From Spirochaetales bacterium (lineage in GTDB: Bacteria > Spirochaetota > Spirochaetia > Sphaerochaetales > Sphaerochaetaceae), in the NCBI GenBank assembly GCA_012523305.1, contig JAAYIV010000134.1, forward strand, positions 1 through 36,195: a stretch of DNA of 36,195 nucleotides. The letters are read 5' to 3'. The position numbers and the translations under genes were made by a program. Below the pieces are notes generated by a model. It did not search any database and had not been told where the DNA came from. It saw nothing but the letters and a program-made list of their open reading frames with translations. Shown piece after piece: positions 22,857-30,933 of this stretch. The number at the start of each line of letters is the position of its first letter. Within the stretch, counting starts at the first letter, position 1.

Positions 22857-24707
22857 TTACTTCGTAACACTCGCGCGAACGATCGCGTAGCGCCAATCCC
22901 AAGTGGATGACGATTCGTATCCAACGATGCGAGGATTGAAGAAGTCATGATACATGTCGGAATACAATGGGATATCCGGCAACAATTGGTTCCAGCGTTT
23001 CTCAAAGCGGATCCACTTTTCTACCCAACCAGCGAGATCGGTAGGATCGGTTTTCTTCATATCCAAAGCGATGGATTCGAGTTCTTTATCTGCGATGAAG
23101 TTGGTGTTGTAGGTTCCGAAATACTCAGGATCGGTGCTGTAATAGTACCAGTAAGCCTGAGTGGTTGCAAAACCGGTTCCGAGGTTGAACATACCGTATA
23201 CGGGCTTTTCAATGTTCTCTTTGTAGAGGTGATCAAGCAACACGGCGAAGTCAACGGTGGTACCGTTAATTTGCATGCCAATTTTCTTGACTTCAGGAAC
23301 GAGCATAGCAGAGATAAGATCGGAAACCGGGTTGTTTGCAGTATTTGCCCATTCGATTACGAGAGGCATCAACGTACCGTCGACCATCTTGTAACGAAGC
23401 TCATCAACACCCTTCTGGAAGGCTTTGCCGTCTTTGTTGAGAGTCCAGCCGCCATCAACCAATTCCTGCTCAGCCTTCTGGAGGTTGTAAGCATAGGCAT
23501 TGAGTTCCTGGTCGAGCTTAGCAGCATTTTCCTTGTACTCCCACATGGAAGCGCCATAGTACCCATTCACAACGATACCGAAACCGCCGGTGTATTGGCG
23601 AGCGAATTCGTTGCGGTCAAGGCTATAGGCAATTGCACGACGGACATGGTCGAACTGAGTCGGTCCGAAGTCACAAGCAAATGCGATCTTTCCATACCCA
23701 TAGCGGGGATAGAAACTGTAATTGACCAAACCTTCATCATAAAGGTCAAGTCCGCGGTTAATCTGTACGCCGCCGCTGATACCCTGCAGCATGTCGATTG
23801 CACCGGTGCGCAATTCATCCATCTGGGTTGCGGTATTTGTCAATTTGACAATCAAGCGATAGATCGAACCTTTGGCGCCGTCATATTCACCGAGGAATCG
23901 TGGGTTAAGCACAACGCTTGCGGTGCTGTCGGCGGGATTGTAGTTCTCAAACTGGTAAGGACCTGAAGTAACCGTTGGATTGTAGCGATATCCGGTTCCG
24001 GGAGTAAGGATGGTCTTGCGGAGCAAGTCTGCATTGTATGCCGCAGAAAGGGTTGCGCCCTTGCCAGAATCGGTGATATCTACTCCAGGAGCCAATACGT
24101 GCATAGGAATCGGTCCGACCGATACCAACGACAAGTCGAAGAAGTAAGGAAGTTCTTCTGCTTTGATGGTGATCGAGAAGGAATAGTCTCCGAGCAGCCT
24201 GATGCCGCTGAATGAGCGGGTCTTGCCACTGTGGAAATCTTCGAATCCAACATACTCAGGACCGGTACCGTATTGGGCACCAAGTTCTACAGCTTCGGGA
24301 GATGCGGCATAAAGGATGCTAAATACATAATCCTTTGCCGTAATCTTCGAACCGTCGTTGTAGGTGAGGTTCTGGGCAATGTTGAATGTATAGGTTTTTG
24401 TCCCATCAGCATTCACTACTGCTGTGTGCGAGGGTATTGCAATCGGGTTGATGATATAACGACCTTCCTTGGTCCACACAACCGTTGCATAACCACCCAT
24501 CAACTCTTTGAGGTAAGCATTGGTAGCACTATTTGTCCAGCCGTCAAAGAAATCTCCGTTTAATTGAGTAGATGAACCCAAAATAATCTGTGACTTCTCA
24601 ACTGGTGCTGCTGCAGCTGCTGGGGCCGCTTCCGCTCCGCCGCCGGCGAAAACCGACCCGATAGCGACTGCGACGATCAGAAACAGAACAAGCATTCTTT
24701 TTCTCAT
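22857..24707 (-). CDS. oppA: OppA-type peptide-binding protein
   Basis: This 616-residue solute-binding protein of SBP family 5 is the first gene of the operon. A signal peptide (MRKRMLVLFLIVAVAIGSVFA) is followed by GGGAEAAPAAAAAP and has no lipobox cysteine, so it may be a soluble periplasmic protein; that junction is typical of Sphaerochaeta-like spirochaetes. Family features include YTFNIAQNLTYNDGSKITAKDYVFS, SGPYQFENYNPA and RRAIAYSLDRNEFA. The frame opens two codons earlier, but AAGGAG is eight bases from the ATG at 24707 and only two from the other, which decides the start. It probably docks against the RCC1 propeller of OppC. Confidence 0.93.
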   Translation of the reverse strand: MRKRMLVLFLIVAVAIGSVFAGGGAEAAPAAAAAPVEKSQIILGSSTQLNGDFFDGWTNSATNAYLKELMGGYATVVWTKEGRYIINPIAIPSHTAVVNADGTKTYTFNIAQNLTYNDGSKITAKDYVFSILYAASPEAVELGAQYGTGPEYVGFEDFHSGKTRSFSGIRLLGDYSFSITIKAEELPYFFDLSLVSVGPIPMHVLAPGVDITDSGKGATLSAAYNADLLRKTILTPGTGYRYNPTVTSGPYQFENYNPADSTASVVLNPRFLGEYDGAKGSIYRLIVKLTNTATQMDELRTGAIDMLQGISGGVQINRGLDLYDEGLVNYSFYPRYGYGKIAFACDFGPTQFDHVRRAIAYSLDRNEFARQYTGGFGIVVNGYYGASMWEYKENAAKLDQELNAYAYNLQKAEQELVDGGWTLNKDGKAFQKGVDELRYKMVDGTLMPLVIEWANTANNPVSDLISAMLVPEVKKIGMQINGTTVDFAVLLDHLYKENIEKPVYGMFNLGTGFATTQAYWYYYSTDPEYFGTYNTNFIADKELESIALDMKKTDPTDLAGWVEKWIRFEKRWNQLLPDIPLYSDMYHDFFNPRIVGYESSSTWDWRYAIVRASVTK

Positions 24708-24788
24708 ACGCATGTCTCCTTGTGTATGTAATTCCGGTCCATTATTTTCTTCCGACCGAAGTGTTGGTTGCGGAACCGGATTTTCCTA

Positions 24789-24817
24789 AGTATAGAGGAT
24801 TTGTCGCGTACTGTCAA
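24789..24817 (-). promoter_or_regulatory. oppA: Promoter of the opp operon
   Basis: Minus-strand -35 TTGACA (24812-24817) and -10 TATACT (24789-24794) are 17 bases apart, a near-consensus housekeeping promoter. It gives a 5' leader of about 75 bases that can fold locally (CTTC-GGTCG-GAAG). Confidence 0.8.
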
Positions 24818-25060
24818 AATCATTCAATAGAATATGATGAATAAAAATTAGGAATTTATACAAATTCTTTAATTATAAGGACATTAAGTTTTATTAACCA
24901 TGATAATTCTTGATAATTAGATAATTAAGTAACGATATATTACAAAAAATTTTAATCGGTTTCATGCTGTAAAAAGTGTAAAGAGTACTAAATCTTGTAA
25001 ATAGCATCAAGCCCTTGTTATTAATACACAAGATAATCGAATCACTGCCTATGGTATTAA
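24818..25060. other. A+T-rich divergent intergenic region
   Basis: No gene is seen between the opp promoter and the MFS promoter. The DNA is A+T-rich, as expected for upstream regions of two divergent units. Confidence 0.5.
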
Positions 25061-25098
25061 TTGAATCAAGCATGATTTGATGATACAGTGTCGACACT
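25061..25098 (+). promoter_or_regulatory. MFS gene promoter with 12-bp palindrome
   Basis: -35 TTGAAT (25061-25066) and -10 TACAGT (25084-25089) are 17 bases apart. A perfect palindrome AGTGTCGACACT (25087-25098) covers the -10 edge and the expected start of transcription, a position where a bound repressor would block initiation. Confidence 0.6.
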
Positions 25099-25127
25099 AT
25101 CACAAAGCCTTTGAAGGACATACTCGA

Positions 25128-26291
25128 ATGCATCCGATCATTGTGTTTGCTGCTTTTGTGTTTTTTGCAATCTCATACAACATGTTAGGTCCGATTACCG
25201 CTGACATCATGGCATCGACAGGGATGAGCCTGAGCGATTCCGGCCGGATTGTCAGTTTCCAACAAATCGGTTCGCTCATGGCGATCGCCTTATCGTACCT
25301 CGTCCTTCGCAGGATGAAGCAAACTACCGTTGCACTAATCGGATATGGCATTCTGATCGTTTCATTGATCTTTATTGCAGCCAGCCGCTCTGTCATGGCC
25401 CTGTTTATCCTCTATACTGCAATCGGTGTAGGATCTTTCATGGTCGATAGCGGATCCAATGCATTGTTGTCCTCTGAGTACTATCATAAACGGGCCACCT
25501 ATATTTCCATGTTGCATTTCCTTTACAGTGTCGGTGCCATTTTAAGCGGTTATTTGGTACTTCCATTCAAAGGTCCCCAATGGAGATGGGCCTATGCATC
25601 GATAGGGATAATCATAGCAATTATCTTATGTATCGGTATTTTTTTCAAAAAGCATATAAATAAAGATACCCAAGATAATCCCCGGAAAGTAGACGCAACA
25701 CCAAAACCTGTGAAAATTCTCCTTAAAGATCCGGCTTTCTTACTGTACACGACCGTTATAGGACTTTATATGGGAAGCCAGATCATTTGTGCCGCATGGG
25801 TTCCCGTATATGTCGAAACCGAACTGCAATTGGGACCTGCGCTCACGGCCACCTCATTGATGATGTTTTGGGTAGGAACCGCTGCCTCTCGTCTCATTAT
25901 CGGTCCCCTGCTGAAGCGTGGGGCCAAACCCTACACTCTTTCAACCTGGGGCATGGTGCTGGCCGGATTGGGCTTGATAATCGCCACAATCACTGAAAAT
26001 GTAGTGGTTGTGATGGTCGCAATCGGGTTGTGTGGATTTTTCAACGGAGCAACTATCCCGATGTACATGGTGGTTGTTCCTTCATGGTATCCAGGAAACG
26101 CGGCTTTTATCGCAACCAGTTATATATTTGGGGGAACGATTGGCAGGATGGTGTTCCCATATCTGGTAACGCGAATCGCAGAAGGATCTTCACTTGCATT
26201 TTCCTTGCGTTTATCGAGTATCCTTTTATTTGCATGTGCAATCCTCATTGCTCTCGTGAAACGTATTGCTCGAGATCGGACAATAGCATAG
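25128..26291 (+). CDS. MFS transporter
   Basis: This 387-residue protein has about 12 membrane helices in two six-helix halves, separated by a charged loop (KKHINKDTQDNPRKVDATPK, about residues 175-200). The loop between helices 2 and 3 reads LVLRRMKQTT, a weak form of the MFS motif. The frame opens at a TTG at 25077, but AAGGA lies nine bases before the ATG at 25128 and the product then starts at the first helix (MHPIIVFAAFVFF). The substrate is unknown; sugars or small metabolites are the usual cargo of such short single MFS proteins. It is divergent from opp and has its own operator-like palindrome. Confidence 0.88.
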   Translation: MHPIIVFAAFVFFAISYNMLGPITADIMASTGMSLSDSGRIVSFQQIGSLMAIALSYLVLRRMKQTTVALIGYGILIVSLIFIAASRSVMALFILYTAIGVGSFMVDSGSNALLSSEYYHKRATYISMLHFLYSVGAILSGYLVLPFKGPQWRWAYASIGIIIAIILCIGIFFKKHINKDTQDNPRKVDATPKPVKILLKDPAFLLYTTVIGLYMGSQIICAAWVPVYVETELQLGPALTATSLMMFWVGTAASRLIIGPLLKRGAKPYTLSTWGMVLAGLGLIIATITENVVVVMVAIGLCGFFNGATIPMYMVVVPSWYPGNAAFIATSYIFGGTIGRMVFPYLVTRIAEGSSLAFSLRLSSILLFACAILIALVKRIARDRTIA

Positions 26292-26372
26292 AACTCTTTA
26301 AAGTGATCCGTATTTGCATACTTGCCTCATGATATGATATCTTCAATTATATATTACCAGAGGATATTTCAT

Positions 26373-26789
26373 ATGAGATCACACAGAAAGGAATTAAAAT
26401 TTCACCTTCCGACCCGCAGAGGATTGATAAATATCACCTCTCAAGTACAGCAAGCCATTGATGAAAGCGGTGTGAAAGAAGGCCTTGTCTTAGTGAACGC
26501 CATGAACATCACCGCCAGTGTGTTCATCAACGATGATGAATCGGGCTTGCATCACGATTATGAGAAGTGGTTGGAAAAACTAGCTCCTGAAAAACCCTAC
26601 GCCCAATACGAACACAACGGATACGAAGACAATGCCGATGCCCATCTGAAGAGAACTATCATGGGCCGTGAAGTAGTGGTTGCCATCACCAAAGGACAAC
26701 TTGATTTCGGTACGTGGGAACAGATTTTTTACTTTGAGTTTGATGGAAAACGAGATAAGCGGGTATTGGTGAAGATTATCGGGGAATAA
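26373..26789 (+). CDS. yjbQ: YjbQ/UPF0047 family protein
   Basis: This 138-residue protein covers the whole YjbQ (UPF0047) family. It has [23 protein letters not shown], the conserved [50 protein letters not shown], the [24 protein letters not shown] block and RVLVKIIGE at the end. The family forms trimers with a metal-like His/Asp site, and members complement thiamine-phosphate synthase defects; the true reaction is debated. The ATG at 26373 is used because AGAGGA precedes it and the product then has family length. A truncated paralogue lies at 27395. Confidence 0.92.
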   Translation: MRSHRKELKFHLPTRRGLINITSQVQQAIDESGVKEGLVLVNAMNITASVFINDDESGLHHDYEKWLEKLAPEKPYAQYEHNGYEDNADAHLKRTIMGREVVVAITKGQLDFGTWEQIFYFEFDGKRDKRVLVKIIGE

Positions 26790-26824
26790 GGCATCTTATC
26801 TCTTTAAAAGGTAATATGAAATAC

Positions 26825-26854
26825 TTGCATTACACGTATTATATGTAGTACGAT
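26825..26854 (+). promoter_or_regulatory. Promoter of toxin-antitoxin pair
   Basis: -35 TTGCAT (26825-26830) and -10 TACGAT (26849-26854) are 18 bases apart and imply a very short leader before AGGAG and the ATG at 26874. A weak TACA-N9-TGTA dyad lies in the spacer, where the antitoxin could bind. Confidence 0.45.
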
Positions 26855-26873
26855 TATTGCAGGAGAATATGTT

Positions 26874-27113
26874 ATGAGTGAATCTATTTCCGTGCGATTA
26901 CCAAAAGAATTGGTAGAACGTCTAGATAATTTAGCGAAACAAACCGGAAGAACAAAAACCTATTATATCCAGGAAGCTCTCTTGGAAAAAATAAGTGATT
27001 TAGAATTGATATATTTAGCCCAAAAACGCGAAGAAGATCTCAGAGCTGGACGCAGCAAGACGCACACACTTGATGAGGTCATCGAGGCCAATGGCTTGGC
27101 AGACAAAATTTGA
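26874..27113 (+). CDS. RelB-type ribbon-helix-helix antitoxin
   Basis: This 79-residue protein has an N-terminal ribbon-helix-helix: the strand SISVRLPKELVERLDNLAK, then TGRTKTYYIQEALLEKI. The C-terminal half (about 45-79) is the charged, toxin-wrapping segment (HTLDEVIEANGLADKI). It precedes the RelE-type gene, and its stop lies 23 bases inside that gene, the standard antitoxin-first layout with coupled translation. It should repress its own promoter and neutralise the toxin. Confidence 0.92.
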   Translation: MSESISVRLPKELVERLDNLAKQTGRTKTYYIQEALLEKISDLELIYLAQKREEDLRAGRSKTHTLDEVIEANGLADKI

Positions 27114-27363
27114 ATCCCAAGCAGAAAAAGAACTCTCTTCTTTAGATAATTCTGTGAAAATTAGAATCCTGAAATACCTGAGGAAACTTGAGGGATGCGA
27201 AGATCCTCGTACCCTTGGCAAACCGTTGACTGAAAACTTTTATGGTTATTGGAGATACAGAGTCGGCAACTACCGAATTGTCTTTCGGATATGCGATACT
27301 GAATTGGTTATTCTGTTACTCGCCATCCGTAAGAGAGATGTTGTGTATAAGATCAAACCATAG
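27091..27363 (+). CDS. RelE/ParE-type toxin
   Basis: This 90-residue toxin has the RelE fold signature. It starts MAWQTKFESQAEKELSSLD and then has ILKYLRKLE, the core YGYWRYRVGNYRIVFRI and the tail ILLLAIRKRDVVYK. The arginines and tyrosine in RYRVGNYRI correspond to the mRNA-cleaving set of RelE, which cuts messages in the ribosomal A site. The ATG at 27091 gives the usual length; an earlier in-frame start would add seven residues. The pair is complete and looks functional. Confidence 0.92.
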   Translation: MAWQTKFESQAEKELSSLDNSVKIRILKYLRKLEGCEDPRTLGKPLTENFYGYWRYRVGNYRIVFRICDTELVILLLAIRKRDVVYKIKP

Positions 27364-27394
27364 ACTTCCTACCATAATAAAAATACAGAGTCAT

Positions 27395-27556
27395 AAGTTT
27401 TCTTTAGTATCTGCCATGAACATCACCACCTGTGTAACCATTTACGATGATGAACTTGAAATTCACGACGACCATGAGCGTTGGCTTGAAAAATTTGCCC
27501 CGAATTCACGATCAATCGTGTATTGTGAATCAAGTTGGTATGCAACCTGTATATAG
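27395..27556 (+). pseudogene. Truncated YjbQ paralogue
   Basis: The translated stretch FSLVSAMNITTCVTIYDDEL continues to HERWLEKFAP and clearly matches the middle of the YjbQ protein encoded 900 bases upstream ([17 protein letters not shown] and EKWLEKLAP). Both ends of the family are missing. It starts without the first 40 residues and stops about 15 residues after the match. The two copies agree at about two thirds of the positions in the core, so this is an old or foreign paralogue and not a fresh duplication. It immediately follows the toxin gene. Confidence 0.8.
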
Positions 27557-27815
27557 AATTTTTCTTTTTGGTTTTGTGCGATAAAATTATTTTTATTTAT
27601 TTTTTTACATATTTTTCAGTTAGTGTTATTTTAATTTATTTCTATTGTTAATCTTATAGAATGATACAGGTTGACACAGAAAGCTTTTACCAGAATTCTG
27701 GATTGATAAATAAGAATCATTCGTTTATATATAAAACATCTGTTTGATATCACCGGACTGGTAACCCCATGTTTGTCACATACAAAACCAATACACGGTT
27801 CTATCGGAGAATCAT
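27557..27815. other. A+T-rich gap before ankyrin gene
   Basis: No gene is seen. The first 100 bases are strongly A+T-rich with T-runs. A promoter for the ankyrin gene probably lies in the last 100 bases but no convincing hexamer pair stands out. Confidence 0.4.
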
Positions 27816-28988
27816 ATGAAACGTAAAACGACACTTATTATCATCGTCTCAATCATCGTGTTGGTCCTTGCTTTGATAGGCTACAACTTCATGAGATACT
27901 TAGGGGACAACCTTCATGAGGTCGTGCAACGAGGAAATGCATTGTTCGTACGTCTGTCGATTCTAAATGGTGCCGATGTAAATGAGTGCATCCCCGACAA
28001 AATGCGGGGACCCGAAAATGATACGACTCCCCTGATACTTGCCATACAACACAATGCCAATGAAAAAGTGATTCGGCATCTGTTGGAAGCCGGAGCCGAC
28101 TTGAACTTTATATATGACAATGGGAGTTCAGCATTGTTCGAAGCTGCCGAAAGCAACTCCCATCCAGAAGTAATTTCCCTGTTAGTTGAGGCTGGGGCCA
28201 GTGTACATGACTCTTTCACAAGGATAGATGCCCGGGAAGGAACTGCCTTAATGTATGCGATTTTGTATAACTCACCCGAGGTGGTCCAAGCATTGATCGA
28301 TGCCGGCTCAGATGTGAACAAAAAAAATCGTGGAGGCTTCACACCCCTTCATGCTGCCATTATGAGCAGTTCAAATGCTCGAATTGTTCAGGCGTTGCTG
28401 CAAGCCGGAGCCGATGTCAGCTGGCGTACTCCTGCAGGAGAGACCCCGTTGCATATCGTAGTCACTGACGATTTGGCATTCATCAACGATGAAGAAAGCG
28501 ATGTGCCAGAAATTGTCTCACTGTTCATCGAAGCAGGAGTCGACATACACGCCAAAACTAAAAATGGGAAAACCATGTTGCATTACCTAGCAACTAATCG
28601 GGACATATCGGTCATAGAGAAGGTGATCGCCATGGTCGGATCTTCAATCATGAAAGACCCGGCCATCGATGCTTCCGAATATCTTCTGGAAGCAGCCCGG
28701 GCGAATGATAATCCTGATTCAATCCAATTCTTCATTGACATGGGAGCTGATATCAATTCACGTGACGGAACACAGCGCACGGCCTTGATTGTCGCTACCG
28801 AGGAAAATGAAATTCTCCGCTCGTATCATCTTGAAGAAGGATTCACCGACATCATCGGGGTTCTCATTGCAGCAGGCAGCGACATTACGGCCAGGGACGA
28901 CAGGGGAATGACCGCCTACGACCACCTCAAGAAACGCTTCAATGATCAGGTGGATACAGATCCGGTATGGTCGAAATTGAAACTCTAG
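27816..28988 (+). CDS. Membrane-anchored ankyrin-repeat protein
   Basis: This 390-residue protein has an N-terminal membrane helix (residues 6-26, LIIIVSIIVLVLALIGYNFM) with no cleavage site. About eight to nine ankyrin-type repeats follow in an extracytoplasmic or cytoplasmic solenoid. Good repeats read TPLILAIQHNANEKVIRHLLEAGAD, TALMYAILYNSPEVVQALIDAGSDV and GFTPLHAAIMSSSNARIVQALLQAGAD. The segment 265-300 is degenerate. It is a protein-protein interaction module with no catalytic domain. GGAG precedes the ATG. Single gene, no evident operon partner. Confidence 0.9.
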   Translation: MKRKTTLIIIVSIIVLVLALIGYNFMRYLGDNLHEVVQRGNALFVRLSILNGADVNECIPDKMRGPENDTTPLILAIQHNANEKVIRHLLEAGADLNFIYDNGSSALFEAAESNSHPEVISLLVEAGASVHDSFTRIDAREGTALMYAILYNSPEVVQALIDAGSDVNKKNRGGFTPLHAAIMSSSNARIVQALLQAGADVSWRTPAGETPLHIVVTDDLAFINDEESDVPEIVSLFIEAGVDIHAKTKNGKTMLHYLATNRDISVIEKVIAMVGSSIMKDPAIDASEYLLEAARANDNPDSIQFFIDMGADINSRDGTQRTALIVATEENEILRSYHLEEGFTDIIGVLIAAGSDITARDDRGMTAYDHLKKRFNDQVDTDPVWSKLKL

Positions 28989-29287
28989 CACAACGAACTT
29001 TGTGGCACTTTCATACAATCTCCTGCGAGAAATGACACAATAAGGAAGCTTTTCTACACGGTAGCCGTCCCCTTTGATTCATAGTTTTCAGGCATATCGA
29101 CAATTAGTTTGATGATATTGGTGTTTTTGGTAGAAATTATTGATTTTGGATTTGTACTGAAATCAATACGATTCATGATGGCATCCCGTCAAAACCTGTC
29201 GAGGGTGGCATCACATGCTTCTACGGTAATAATAAAATATCGAAAAAGCACTTTTTGCCCATCCGGTGTTTGACGTGTCCGATTTCA
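28989..29287. other. Intergenic region with a short minus-strand frame
   Basis: A 40-codon frame on the minus strand (29176 to 29054) begins MNRIDFSTNPKSI and ends ENYESKGTATV. It reads like protein but has no good ribosome site and no recognised family. It may be the remnant of a gene. Nothing else is seen. Confidence 0.3.
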
Positions 29288-29315
29288 TTGCATATCATAA
29301 GAGTACCATTTTAAT
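29288..29315 (+). promoter_or_regulatory. Possible promoter of cupin-hemerythrin unit
   Basis: -35 TTGCAT (29288-29293) and -10 TTTAAT (29310-29315) are 16 bases apart, about 40 bases before the ATG at 29355, which is preceded by a GGGGG ribosome site. Confidence 0.4.
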
Positions 29316-29354
29316 GTCGTTAATTCTGTTTGTTTTTCAATACAGGGGGCAACT

Positions 29355-29702
29355 ATGTTCGTAGGGCATCGTGATCAGATTGAGAAAAAGGCCATTGTCC
29401 ATCCGGCAATGAAAAATATCGAAAAGCAAGTACTCATCGGACCGGCACAAGGATGGACCGATTATGTGATGCGCCTTTTCACTGTTGGCCCTCATGGCCA
29501 TGCCCCCCGTCATTCGCATCCATGGCCTCATATCATGTACGTTGTCGAAGGAACAGGGAACTTGTTCTTGGAAGGAAAAGATCATCCGCTCAGTGCCGGT
29601 TCAGTGGCATACGTGCCATCCGATGCCGACCATCAGGTACAGAACACGAGCGATGCAGCTATGGTGTTTATCTGTATCGTCCCTGAATATGGAGACAAAT
29701 AA
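29355..29702 (+). CDS. Single-domain cupin
   Basis: This 115-residue cupin has motif 1 HGHAPRHSHPWPHIMYVVEGTG, with metal-binding histidines and the conserved glycine. Motif 2 is AGSVAYVPSDADHQVQN, with the final histidine. It should bind a transition metal in a small beta-barrel. A role in binding or sensing a small ligand or oxidant is likely. It is two bases upstream of the hemerythrin-PAS gene and clearly in the same operon. Similar cupin and DUF438-type pairs are known from anaerobes. Confidence 0.9.
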   Translation: MFVGHRDQIEKKAIVHPAMKNIEKQVLIGPAQGWTDYVMRLFTVGPHGHAPRHSHPWPHIMYVVEGTGNLFLEGKDHPLSAGSVAYVPSDADHQVQNTSDAAMVFICIVPEYGDK

Positions 29703-29704
29703 CA

Positions 29705-30856
29705 ATGACTGATCCAATTAGATTCTCAACGCTTCTGGACTTTTGCCTGGGATTGGCCGATCCTAAAACAAATGCTGCACGTTATGAAAAAGCCAAACCG
29801 CTGATTGCGTCAGCCACGGCTGTAGAAGTCATGTATCTGGTCGATGCAATTATTGAAGCGGTTCCCGATATCGAGGATGCCAAACCAATCGTTACCCGTC
29901 TTCTCAATGTGTTTGGCAACGTGCTGACATCGAACGGATACGTGCCTTCCAAGGATATTCCTTATATCGCGACACTGGTCGAAGAGAATGCGGCAATTGT
30001 CAAAACACTCGACGCGATGAAGTCCGAAGTGACCGCAATCAACAAAGATATCTCAGATAAAACCAGTTGGGATAATATTCGCAAAGGCTTTGATACGCTG
30101 TATGCATGTACACAACACTACACGGACAAGGAGAATATTCTTTTCCCATTTGTCGAACGTTTCATACCGAAATCCGGATGTTTGAAATTGATGTGGTCGA
30201 TTCATGACGATATTCGCCTTGGATTGAAACGAATGGACACGTTATTACATCAGAACGAAATTACTTTAGAAAGCTTCAATTCCCTGGTGGGACAGTTGTT
30301 CTTTGATATCCGGTCAATGGTGTTCAGGGAAGAACGGGTATTGTTGGCAGCGATGGAGGATGTGTTAAATCCGGACCAATTGGAGGAACTGAAACGCTCG
30401 CAATTCGCTCATGGCCAAGTATCATATTCCGGTTTTGCTCAAACAGAGGAAACGATACACCTTGTCACCGGATCTCCGACAGCTACGCAACTGATCCAAA
30501 TATTCAATCACTTGCCTGTCGATATCACACTCGTGGATAAGTATGATCGCGTGGTATATTTCAACACCCCGGAGCATAGGATTTTCCCCAGGACTGCCGC
30601 TGTCGTCGGCAGGACCGTGCAAAACTGCCATCCCCCGAAAAGTGTGCATATCGTGAATAACATTCTTGAAGCTTTTAGGGAAAAGAGGGAAACCAAAGCA
30701 GAATTTTACATCACGATGAAAGGATCATATATCGTAATTACCTATTTTGCCCTGTATGATCAAACAGGTGAGTACGATGGAACGCTAGAGGTATCCCAGG
30801 ACATTACCCATTTAAAGACACTTGAAGGTGAGAAACGGTTGCTTGATTGGCATTAG
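29705..30856 (+). CDS. Hemerythrin-like and PAS protein (DUF438 type)
   Basis: This 383-residue protein has three parts. Residues 1-75 resemble the DUF1858/DUF438 N-terminal domain. Residues about 95-235 are hemerythrin-like, with HYTDKENILFPFVERF, WSIHDDIR and REERVLLAAMEDVL supplying carboxylate and histidine ligands. Residues about 255-378 are a PAS domain of the PAS_10 type, with VDITLVDKYDRVVYFN, RTVQNCHPPKSVHIVNNIL and GTLEVSQDITHL. The known DUF438 family lacks a DNA-binding or kinase output, as here. A sensor or scavenger of O2, NO or redox state is likely, probably with the cupin encoded just upstream. Confidence 0.9.
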   Translation: MTDPIRFSTLLDFCLGLADPKTNAARYEKAKPLIASATAVEVMYLVDAIIEAVPDIEDAKPIVTRLLNVFGNVLTSNGYVPSKDIPYIATLVEENAAIVKTLDAMKSEVTAINKDISDKTSWDNIRKGFDTLYACTQHYTDKENILFPFVERFIPKSGCLKLMWSIHDDIRLGLKRMDTLLHQNEITLESFNSLVGQLFFDIRSMVFREERVLLAAMEDVLNPDQLEELKRSQFAHGQVSYSGFAQTEETIHLVTGSPTATQLIQIFNHLPVDITLVDKYDRVVYFNTPEHRIFPRTAAVVGRTVQNCHPPKSVHIVNNILEAFREKRETKAEFYITMKGSYIVITYFALYDQTGEYDGTLEVSQDITHLKTLEGEKRLLDWH

Positions 30857-30863
30857 ATATGAT

Positions 30864-30892
30864 TTGACACTCCATAGGCTATGGTGCATAGT
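30864..30892 (+). promoter_or_regulatory. VOC gene promoter with palindrome in spacer
   Basis: A consensus -35 TTGACA (30864-30869) and -10 CATAGT (30887-30892) are 17 bases apart. A perfect 13-base palindrome CCATAG-G-CTATGG (30872-30884) sits in the spacer, placed as an operator would be. Confidence 0.5.
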
Positions 30893-30933
30893 GGGCACAT
30901 TGGTATCAAAACGCCATATAATGGAGGAATGAT

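Noticed and set aside
22947-23966. A 339-codon plus-strand frame opposite oppA
   Set aside because: It lies wholly antisense to a clearly recognised binding protein and has no ribosome site or known family; a shadow of oppA codon use.
29054-29176. A 40-codon minus-strand frame
   Set aside because: Coherent text but no good ribosome site; mentioned only within the intergenic entry.
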